Source of the DNA: a virus
Virus record (IMG/VR): IMGVR_UViG_3300037507_000830
Coordinates: 1-35,299 of that record
DNA: 35,299 nucleotides
Reading direction: 5' to 3' (one strand)
Made by a program: the position numbers and the translations under genes. Position 1 is the stretch's first letter. Each line of letters opens with the position of its first letter. This document shows, in pieces, positions 30,728 through 35,299 of this stretch. The notes under the pieces were generated by a model. That model worked only from the letters and a program-made list of their open reading frames with translations. It ran no database searches and was not told the origin of the DNA.

Positions 30728-31074
30728 TGCTTTTCATCCAACCATTGTTGAAGGTCCTGGATTACCCAGGCTTTTTCAATCCCAGCGTTTCGGCGCTTGA
30801 GAATGATGTAATGCAATGGAACCTCGGCTAAACCGCGTGCCTTTGCATAGTTTTCTGCCTCAACTTCAGCTTCACGCCAAAATTCAGGCAAACTTATTGT
30901 TTTACGATTCTTGAGTTCAAGAATGTATTGCTTGCCACCAATGATTGCGACTAAATCGCCTTCATCGTTCTTACCCGCCTTTACCAAACGCTCACATAAG
31001 GCACCAGCACTACGAAGCCAACGCATAACATCGGTTTCAAATTGTGCGCCTTTGCGCCCGTTTGGATTAGCCAT
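30724..31074 (-). CDS. PD-(D/E)XK nuclease, Holliday-junction-resolvase-like (116 aa)
   Basis: The N-terminus KGAQFETDVMRWLRSAGALCERL is followed by DEGDLVAIIGGKQYILELKNRK, giving the D-x(n)-ExK active site of the VRR/Hjc-type endonucleases. It may resolve recombination intermediates or debranch replicating DNA. ATG 31074 starts four bases after the stop of 31079-31444. Confidence 0.75.
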   Translation of the reverse strand: MANPNGRKGAQFETDVMRWLRSAGALCERLVKAGKNDEGDLVAIIGGKQYILELKNRKTISLPEFWREAEVEAENYAKARGLAEVPLHYIILKRRNAGIEKAWVIQDLQQWLDEKH

Positions 31075-31078
31075 TGAT

Positions 31079-31444
31079 TTATTTAACCGCCTTCAATGAT
31101 GGGTAGTTGGTGCCAGCCTCACGACTAATGCGGGCAAACTTAACTGCTCGAATCAAATCTTCAGCCAAAATAAGTGCTTCTTGCTCTGTCATATTGCAAA
31201 GCAATGGTGCGTTCTCGCCCAAGTTATCACGGGCATTATCTAGGCGTTCAAAGTAGTTTTCAGACTTCACGCCACGATCTGCACAATGGCGCAGTAAGTC
31301 CAAATCATCTAATTCGTAAGCACCAACAACATCTTGCACTAAATCCTTTACTGCATCTTGTTCTTCAAGATAAAGGGCAATGTGTCCGTCTGAATGATTA
31401 TGAATTGAAAATAGTGGGTCGCGTGGTTGCTTTTCTAAGTTCAT
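31079..31444 (-). CDS. Hypothetical protein (121 aa)
   Basis: An acidic, helical protein with N-terminal FSIHNHSDGHIALYLEEQDAVKD and a C-terminal segment TEQEALILAEDLIRAVKFARI. No known family or catalytic motif is recognised. It overlaps the tiny membrane protein gene by four bases (ATGA), and so belongs to the same early operon. Confidence 0.6.
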   Translation of the reverse strand: MNLEKQPRDPLFSIHNHSDGHIALYLEEQDAVKDLVQDVVGAYELDDLDLLRHCADRGVKSENYFERLDNARDNLGENAPLLCNMTEQEALILAEDLIRAVKFARISREAGTNYPSLKAVK

Positions 31445-31533
31445 CGGCCTTCACCGATTTCAAAAGCTGCAATGATGATGAGATACAAGCAAATAATGCC
31501 TATAAACCCACACGCTAAGCCTAACCAAAACAT
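31441..31533 (-). CDS. Tiny membrane protein (30 aa)
   Basis: ATG 31533 has a strong GGAAAGGA ribosome site and encodes MFWLGLACGFIGIICLYLIII followed by a short polar end, a single transmembrane segment. Its TGA overlaps the next ATG. The good ribosome site and coupling argue that it is real; function is unknown. Confidence 0.6.
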   Translation of the reverse strand: MFWLGLACGFIGIICLYLIIIAAFEIGEGR

Positions 31534-31595
31534 AGTTTTCCTTTCCGTTCAAAGTAGGTGCGCACATACTACACGCGATTGAACAGGGCAACCCG

Positions 31596-32129
31596 CTAGA
31601 CTCGCTGAACTTCAATCTGAAAAGGTTTGGCGGTGTTGATGTCATATTTGGCGGCAATGGCAAGTGCCTTGAGGATTTCAGCCCTGCCGACATTCGGCAC
31701 TGCCTGCGCCAATGCGCCAAGCGCGTAGGCACTGCCTGAGCCGACCCCGTACAGGCCATCTTCAGATTGGGTAACGCTCAAGTCATCGCCAATTTCAAAG
31801 ACATTGCCAGCAAAGGCCAACAGGTATGAGTAACTGATTCCTTCTTTGGTGTAATCAAATCCCTGCAACTTAAACGCTGCAATGATGCTGGGGATGATCT
31901 TTCGACCCATAAAGGTAACAGGGTTACTGCCATCGTATGCAGGCGGTGTCCAGTTGTAAGTGAGAATGTCACCTGGCCTGCAATCACCGCTTACTGCCAA
32001 AAGGTATTTCTTCAGCTTTACGATCTTTGGCGTGCTGGGCGAAATGATGCGCTTATCCCCATCGGTAACCTGAGAGTCTGCCCCTAGAATGGCAAAATCA
32101 GGCCCCTGGAAGGCTATTAGCGTGGTCAT
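31596..32129 (-). CDS. Proteasome beta/HslV-like Ntn-hydrolase (177 aa)
   Basis: From ATG 32129 the protein reads MTTLIAFQGPDFAILGADSQVTDG. Thr2 would be the N-terminal nucleophile after Met removal; D18 and K35 stand where proteasome and HslV peptidases have their catalytic Asp17 and Lys33 (within one residue), and YGVGSGSAYALGAL matches the conserved GSG loop. The end AAKYDINTAKPFQIEVQRV is also typical. Length is close to HslV. Targets are unknown: self-processing, virion maturation or host proteins are possible. An earlier in-frame start (32222) is rejected because it would bury Thr2. A -10 box six bases before ATG suggests leaderless translation. Confidence 0.8.
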   Translation of the reverse strand: MTTLIAFQGPDFAILGADSQVTDGDKRIISPSTPKIVKLKKYLLAVSGDCRPGDILTYNWTPPAYDGSNPVTFMGRKIIPSIIAAFKLQGFDYTKEGISYSYLLAFAGNVFEIGDDLSVTQSEDGLYGVGSGSAYALGALAQAVPNVGRAEILKALAIAAKYDINTAKPFQIEVQRV

Positions 32130-32141
32130 TGGCCAAGTGTA
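32130..32141 (-). promoter_or_regulatory. Putative leaderless promoter -10 region
   Basis: CTACACTT occurs on the minus strand with TACACT at 32141-32136, six bases before ATG 32129. In actinobacteria a TANNNT box at this distance often gives a leaderless mRNA starting at the ATG. There is no Shine-Dalgarno sequence upstream. No -35 consensus is seen; the repeats at 32148-32167 lie at that position. Confidence 0.5.
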
Positions 32142-32147
32142 GGGCAA

Positions 32148-32204
32148 GGCGTGGAAAGGCGTGGAAACCCTAGCAATTCCCCAATTTCTTTGGGTTCCCA
32201 CGCC
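32148..32204. repeat. Direct and inverted GGCGTGGAA repeats (binding-site candidate)
   Basis: GGCGTGGAAA occurs twice in tandem (32148-32157 and 32158-32167), and TTCCCACGCC, nearly its complement, lies at 32195-32204. The tandem copies cover the -35 position of the putative promoter at 32136-32141. They may be an operator or activator site controlling the early operon. Confidence 0.55.
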
Positions 32205-32336
32205 TAGATTTGAGCCTAACACGCTTAAATCCTGTTATCAAATCGTTATGTGTCTTGGGGTCAAATGTTGCCTGTCTGTATATACAGGTGCTAAGGTTAT
32301 CTCAATGGGGAACGGCCCCTAAGAACGGATAGCAAA
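32205..32336 (+). promoter_or_regulatory. Divergent control region, plus-strand promoter with palindromic operator
   Basis: TTGCCT (32268-32273) and TAAGGT (32292-32297) are separated by 18 bases, a reasonable -35/-10 pair for the rightward genes. The perfect 12-bp palindrome CTGTATATACAG (32276-32287) fills the spacer, an ideal place for repression. The RNA leader of about 30 bases contains GGATAG ahead of ATG 32337. Confidence 0.55.
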
Positions 32337-32528
32337 ATGAAGTTTCTAAAAATCTCACACACTCGTTACATATCACTTGATGGACAATTTGAAATTGTTG
32401 CAATCGGTCAAGGTCTTTGGACAGTAAGCAAGCAAAACGATAATGATAAGTATTTTTCACTTTACATTGATCGCCCTTTTAATGGTGCGCTTGAAGCAAT
32501 GGCAGAATTACGAAAGGTGGCTGCATAA
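32337..32528 (+). CDS. Hypothetical protein, plus-strand operon gene 1 (63 aa)
   Basis: The protein begins MKFLKISHTRYISLDGQFEI and has a beta-rich look (IVAIGQGLWTVSKQ, YFSLYIDR) with a C-terminal helix (GALEAMAELRKVAA). It is not assigned to a family. It is the first of seven small co-oriented genes, with TAATG overlap to the next. Confidence 0.65.
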   Translation: MKFLKISHTRYISLDGQFEIVAIGQGLWTVSKQNDNDKYFSLYIDRPFNGALEAMAELRKVAA

Positions 32529-32821
32529 TGACAAAGCCACGCAGAGTTCGTGTTTTCCTTGAAAACGATCAATACATTCTTGCGCCAAAGTGGGCAATCA
32601 AAGATTTAGTAGGTATTGATGAATTTGGAAATCTAATCATTACTGAAACTGAAGCACCATTTGCAGGACAATTAACAGGATTAACTTCTTGTTGCAATGT
32701 AACTGCAAAGGGTTGTGATGGATATACAGGTTGCAGAAATTGCTATCGCGAAGTTGAATCATATCTTGGTGCAGAAATGCGCCCAACTGATATTTACCTA
32801 AAAGTAAAGGCAGGTGCATAA
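32528..32821 (+). CDS. Cys-rich hypothetical protein, plus-strand gene 2 (97 aa)
   Basis: The N-terminal half contains VRVFLENDQYILAPKWAIKDLVGIDEFGN. The C-terminal half has a Cys cluster (TSCCNVTAKGCDGYTGCRNCYREV) that could bind zinc. Related Cys-rich small proteins are found in actinobacteria and their phages, with no known function. ATG overlaps the previous stop by one base, and TAA abuts the next ATG. Confidence 0.65.
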   Translation: MTKPRRVRVFLENDQYILAPKWAIKDLVGIDEFGNLIITETEAPFAGQLTGLTSCCNVTAKGCDGYTGCRNCYREVESYLGAEMRPTDIYLKVKAGA

Positions 32822-32944
32822 ATGTTTAGCACCAATTACACCTGCAAGTGCAATGCCTGCAAAGAAACATTTGAATCAGTTATGAAAGTCAATTTATGTC
32901 TGCCTTGTTTTGAGGCATACCTAGCGAATTTGGAGAATAAGTAA
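32822..32944 (+). CDS. Tiny zinc-ribbon protein, plus-strand gene 3 (40 aa)
   Basis: The frame MFSTNYTCKCNACKETFESV continues with VNLCLPCFEAYLANLENK. Cys 8, 10, 13 and the pair 26/29 (CLPC) form a zinc ribbon. ATG directly follows the previous TAA. It may bind DNA, RNA or protein; no family name is assigned. Confidence 0.6.
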   Translation: MFSTNYTCKCNACKETFESVMKVNLCLPCFEAYLANLENK

Positions 32945-32945
32945 A

Positions 32946-33119
32946 ATGGGTGCTATGAAATCTTTGGTAATTGATATTGCTGACACTATGTATCAAATCA
33001 GTCGTGATCTCAACGAAGCAAGCGAATCAGGCGATTTTGACGAGATGAAGCAATCACTTCGCAGGGCAATTGTTAATTCTGCACTTGCGATTGCATACCT
33101 TGAAGAATTGGAGCGTTAA
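32946..33119 (+). CDS. Small helical protein, plus-strand gene 4 (57 aa)
   Basis: ATG 32946 gives MGAMKSLVIDIADTMYQISR, then a helical acidic region ending AIAYLEELER. Start and stop fit tightly with neighbours. No family is recognised; a small regulatory or adaptor protein is possible. Confidence 0.6.
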   Translation: MGAMKSLVIDIADTMYQISRDLNEASESGDFDEMKQSLRRAIVNSALAIAYLEELER

Positions 33120-33120
33120 G

Positions 33121-33285
33121 ATGATTACAAAGCGTGGCAAGCGTGTACGAGCAATTGCAATTGCAGTTGGCCTGATTGTCATTTGGCAAGTTGCTGCAAA
33201 CCTTTGGTGGGTTGGCATTGATGCACCATCGGCTGAATTTCTTGGCTGGTGCTGGGGTTCAATGAGTGAGTGCGTGGTGCTATGA
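33121..33285 (+). CDS. Small membrane protein, plus-strand gene 5 (54 aa)
   Basis: The basic N-terminus MITKRGKRVRAIAIAVGLIV leads into a transmembrane segment (AIAIAVGLIVIWQVAANLWWV), then a periplasm-side tail with two Cys. ATG 33121 is preferred over a longer upstream frame that would overlap gene 4. It overlaps gene 6 by four bases (ATGA). Confidence 0.6.
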   Translation: MITKRGKRVRAIAIAVGLIVIWQVAANLWWVGIDAPSAEFLGWCWGSMSECVVL

Positions 33286-33353
33286 AGTATTTAATAGTAT
33301 GGGCAGTTGTTACTTTGGTACTTATTGTTTGGAATTATGCAAGGTGCAAATAA
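33282..33353 (+). CDS. Tiny membrane peptide, plus-strand gene 6 (23 aa)
   Basis: MKYLIVWAVVTLVLIVWNYA is a single transmembrane segment with a short basic end. It overlaps gene 5 by four bases and gene 7 by one base, so it is embedded in the operon; this packing is the main evidence that it is real. Confidence 0.5.
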   Translation: MKYLIVWAVVTLVLIVWNYARCK

Positions 33354-33484
33354 TGACCCCACTTAGATCAATCCGCGTTGATGCCGATTTGTGGCAACTA
33401 GCTTTAGAAAAAGCACGAAATGAAGGCACTACTGCAACTGCAATTATCATTAACGCGTTGCGTGATTATGTGAACAAACTGTAA
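33353..33484 (+). CDS. Ribbon-helix-helix DNA-binding protein, plus-strand gene 7 (43 aa)
   Basis: MTPLRSIRVDADLWQLALEK followed by ARNEGTTATAIIINALRDYV is a clear ribbon-helix-helix (CopG/Arc-like) pattern: a beta strand (RSIRV), helix A and helix B. Such proteins dimerise to bind short palindromes and often act as repressors. The palindrome CTGTATATACAG at the operon's own promoter is a natural candidate target. The start at 33353 fits the family; an upstream frame from 33266 is not used. Confidence 0.75.
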   Translation: MTPLRSIRVDADLWQLALEKARNEGTTATAIIINALRDYVNKL

Positions 33485-33492
33485 TTAAAAGC

Positions 33493-33536
33493 ACGAAACC
33501 GCCACTTGCAGGAACGGCTGCAGGTGGCGGTTTCGT
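33493..33536. terminator. Bidirectional terminator, 19-bp stem
   Basis: Arms at 33493-33511 and 33518-33536 pair over 19 positions with one T-G wobble around a GAACGG loop. On the minus strand the stem is followed by CTTTTAATTA, a good U tract; on the plus strand only TATG follows. It lies between converging genes (33353-33484 and 33563-33859) and ends both transcripts. Confidence 0.88.
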
Positions 33537-33562
33537 TATGGGGGCGATTTCGCGCCTAAGAG

Positions 33563-33859
33563 TTAATCTATATGTGTTGCAAGTTCAGCACAAATTGCAG
33601 CATAAGCCGCCAAATCTATTGCTGAATCTAAGTGGTTTGGTTTTGCAGAAAGTCGAGCAAGTTTCATTGCTGCCATACATAAAGCTGCAACTTCAGGTGG
33701 AACGGCATCGCCAGGTTGTGCGGTTTCAACATATCGTTCTAAAACAATGCCAAGTAAAACGCCAATGCGCTTATGGTTAATGCGTGGTTCATCGTAGGAA
33801 ACATTGCGATCACCATAAGTAAGGCGTTTGGCCTCATCTAAAACTTCGCCTCTATCCAT
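33563..33859 (-). CDS. DUF6378-like phage protein (98 aa)
   Basis: RGEVLDEAKRLTYGDRNVSYDEPRINHKRIGVLLG and ALCMAAMKLARLSAKPNHLDSAIDLAAYAAICAEL match a widespread phage family (DUF6378) of unknown function. Its predicted helical shape with conserved Asp/Glu recalls MazG-like nucleotide pyrophosphatases, but this is only suggestive. ATG 33859 is chosen because GGGGG stands six bases upstream; it overlaps the glycosyltransferase stop by eight bases. Confidence 0.75.
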   Translation of the reverse strand: MDRGEVLDEAKRLTYGDRNVSYDEPRINHKRIGVLLGIVLERYVETAQPGDAVPPEVAALCMAAMKLARLSAKPNHLDSAIDLAAYAAICAELATHID

Positions 33860-34928
33860 TTGCATCCCCCATTTCATACCAGCCATCGCCCCAAAGGGTT
33901 AACAGGCGCTTAAAGTAAGCCTCGTATTGAAGGCCGATAGTATCAAGGTTATAGAGCGAAACGGCACGATTGCGGATTTTGGCGCGATCTAGGTATTTGA
34001 CCCCTTCGGCTGCCTGCATAAATTCAGCCAAAGTGCGACACCTGAAGCCTGAAATCCCATCAGGATTGTTCTCTGTAAATGCACCCCAATCAGTTGTGAT
34101 TGTTGGTGTGCCACAAGCCTGCGATTCAATGACTACATTTCCAAAAGGTTCTACATAAAGTGTTGGTGCAAAGGTGGCAATGGCACCGCCCATTAGCTTT
34201 GCGCGTTGTTCAGGGCCAACTGACCCGACAAACTCGCCATACCCGCTTTGCTCACCTGGCCCTGCCAAGATGAGCCGCTTGCCTAATCGCTGGCAAACCT
34301 CTTGGGCAATTCTGTAACCCTTGCGATCAATCAGCCGACCAATAAACAGGTAATACTCGCCCTGCTCATCGCCTTGCCCGTCTCCCAATGGGAACATTTC
34401 GGGTTCTAAATAGCCAGGAATTACTGCATCATAAAATTGGCCATCTGCCGTTGTTGGGTTTTTCCACCCTGCATAGATTGAGTGCATCCAGGCATAGGAC
34501 TCAAACACCCGATACTTGGCAAACACGCCGCCGTAGCCAACGCCAAACTCCACGCTCATATGGGCAGGAAAGGCATCGGCAATTGGCTTTTGTGCGCTGC
34601 CACCGATTAAGCAAATGAAATCTTTTTCCTGAATTCGCTCACCGATACCTTCAATTGCGTTGGCATTGAACTCATCCCACAATGGCCCGTCAAATGGGAA
34701 CTGGGTGTAGTGGGCAAAGCCTTTTACTGCCTCGGCACGCTTTGAATCTGCAATGCAGGTAATTAGTTCAGTAACAGGTGCCTCAACAGATTCGCCAGCG
34801 TATAAAAATACTTCGTGACCTAGATCGTGCATCATTATGCAAAAGCGGCGCACCTTTTCAGTAAAGGCGCACCCTGCAAATTCTTTTGTTACCTGTGTGT
34901 GTGGCAGTGCCACAATATGAAACCGCAT
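33852..34928 (-). CDS. GT-B type glycosyltransferase, GT4-like (358 aa)
   Basis: The C-terminal half has YYLFIGRLIDRKGYRIAQEVC, KRLILAGPG and TLYVEPFGNVVIESQACGTPTITTDWGA, the E-x7-E donor-site motif of GT4-like retaining enzymes. The N-terminal half (VRRFCIMMHDLGHEVFLYAGES) is the acceptor domain. It would transfer a sugar to an unknown target. By wrap-around it follows the tail-fibre genes in the late transcript, which favours modification of virion proteins, or of the host surface to exclude other phages. Its ribosome site sits in the same inverted repeat as that of the other glycosyltransferase. Confidence 0.85.
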   Translation of the reverse strand: MRFHIVALPHTQVTKEFAGCAFTEKVRRFCIMMHDLGHEVFLYAGESVEAPVTELITCIADSKRAEAVKGFAHYTQFPFDGPLWDEFNANAIEGIGERIQEKDFICLIGGSAQKPIADAFPAHMSVEFGVGYGGVFAKYRVFESYAWMHSIYAGWKNPTTADGQFYDAVIPGYLEPEMFPLGDGQGDEQGEYYLFIGRLIDRKGYRIAQEVCQRLGKRLILAGPGEQSGYGEFVGSVGPEQRAKLMGGAIATFAPTLYVEPFGNVVIESQACGTPTITTDWGAFTENNPDGISGFRCRTLAEFMQAAEGVKYLDRAKIRNRAVSLYNLDTIGLQYEAYFKRLLTLWGDGWYEMGDANG

Positions 34929-34929
34929 T

Positions 34930-34943
34930 GATTCCCCCGAATC
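34930..34943 (-). promoter_or_regulatory. Inverted repeat enclosing the ribosome binding site, second copy
   Basis: GATTCGGGGGAATC ends one base before ATG 34928 on the coding strand and is identical to 15052-15065 upstream of the other glycosyltransferase gene. The pairing arms surround the Shine-Dalgarno sequence. Confidence 0.45.
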
Positions 34944-34951
34944 TTATTTTG

Positions 34952-35203
34952 TTATTCTTGCGGCCCTTCGGCTCCATTGACCATTTCAATTGGAGGTGTT
35001 TCTGTTAATCCTACTGGGCCTTCTACAACTACGGGCGCATCAAACTTGCCAGTCTCAAAATCATAAATCCAGCCAATGCCAGCAGGGTTTTCAGGTGTGT
35101 ATTCAATCAAAGTGCAGTGTAATGCTGCCTCTGTTGCTTCCTTGTCATCTGCCACAATTACATTTGAAACTATATTGCCACTCATCATTGCGTATGTTGC
35201 CAT
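34952..35203 (-). CDS. Small tail-fibre-associated protein (83 aa), complete copy
   Basis: MATYAMMSGNIVSNVIVADD, then TLIEYTPENPAGIGWIYDFE and an acidic Pro/Glu/Gly end (GPVGLTETPPIEMVNGAEGPQE). It aligns with the 60-aa paralogue at 6448-6630 over its first 60 residues and extends it by about 20. It is the intact version of the gene cut at position 1. Located between a glycine-rich gene and the GT-B glycosyltransferase, it likely belongs to the tail-fibre set. Confidence 0.82.
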   Translation of the reverse strand: MATYAMMSGNIVSNVIVADDKEATEAALHCTLIEYTPENPAGIGWIYDFETGKFDAPVVVEGPVGLTETPPIEMVNGAEGPQE

Positions 35204-35299
35204 TTATTTTCCCCTTAGTAGTAAAGATAAAGTACGCCATTGCCACCAGCACCTGATGTGCCTGAGTTGTTGGCGGCTCCGCCTCCGCCTCCGCCATCT
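34962..35299. repeat. Terminal redundancy, right copy (matches 1-332)
   Basis: The last 338 bases repeat the first 332 with a few substitutions and six extra bases, which add two Val to the small fibre-associated protein (APVVVEGP versus APVEGP). With the ends joined, gene order and strand run smoothly through the junction. Confidence 0.85.
35215..35299 (-). CDS. Glycine-rich tail fibre protein, C-terminal fragment
   Basis: The frame enters from the right edge and ends at TAA 35217-35215. It encodes the same C-terminal part as 248-332 (Gly-rich, ending GVLYLYY), so it is the overlap copy of the 309-aa protein rather than a separate gene, unless the terminal repeat is a true duplication. Confidence 0.75.
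   Translation of the reverse strand, partial: DGGGGGGAANNSGTSGAGGNGVLYLYY

Noticed and set aside
32130-32222. Longer start for the proteasome-like gene (31 extra residues)
   Set aside because: The extra segment (LGSNLGVGTQRNWG) has no family likeness, runs through the promoter repeats and would hide the N-terminal Thr.
1-35299. Temperate phage or prophage
   Set aside because: No integrase, excisionase, partition genes or classical repressor were found; the tRNA-like element alone is not enough to claim an attachment site.

Overview
The window looks like the genome of a tailed, siphovirus-type phage of an actinobacterium, about 35 kb, almost entirely coding. The host is inferred from a WhiB-family iron-sulfur regulator with four Cys and a GTWGG motif, from a proteasome-like Ntn-hydrolase gene, and from head and replication proteins of the kind common in actinophages. 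The visibly AT-leaning composition would suit a low-GC aquatic actinobacterium such as the acI (Nanopelagicales) lineage, but that is inference. No integrase, ParA or obvious CI-type repressor was seen, so nothing shows a temperate lifestyle.

Layout: nearly all genes lie on the minus strand and read from right to left. The replication/early block starts at a putative leaderless promoter near 32.14 kb. It encodes a proteasome-like hydrolase, small proteins, a PD-(D/E)XK nuclease, WhiB, a secreted lytic transglycosylase-like protein, a Cas4/RecB-like nuclease with its partner, an SSB-like protein, a tRNA-like element, an FmdB-like zinc ribbon, a split cytosine-C5 methyltransferase, an N6-adenine methyltransferase, a primase-polymerase/helicase fusion and Zn/HTH proteins, ending at 22.7 kb. 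A noncoding stretch full of GTAC motifs with a 24-bp inverted repeat (23.81-23.95 kb) is the best origin or operator candidate.

The late block runs from 22.6 kb to 0 kb: two small acidic proteins, endonuclease VII-like and HNH nucleases, a noncoding region with 10-bp iterons (cos/pac candidate), TerS, TerL, portal, HK97-type protease, major capsid, glycosyltransferase, connector, terminator, two tail-tube paralogues, a frameshifted tail-assembly chaperone, tape measure, tail hub, then tail-fibre and lysis genes. The fibre region contains four polyglycine adhesin-like proteins and one collagen-like protein, arranged as a module that occurs twice on either side of the endolysin/holin cassette.

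The window ends overlap: bases 1-332 match 34962-35299 with a few substitutions and a 6-bp indel. Joining the ends makes a circular or circularly permuted map of about 34.97 kb. On that map the late transcript continues past position 1 into the small fibre-associated gene, a GT-B glycosyltransferase and a DUF6378-type gene, and stops at a 19-bp stem terminator at 33.5 kb. The only plus-strand genes (32.3-33.5 kb) are seven tiny genes in a tightly overlapping operon, which ends in a ribbon-helix-helix protein and converges on the same terminator.
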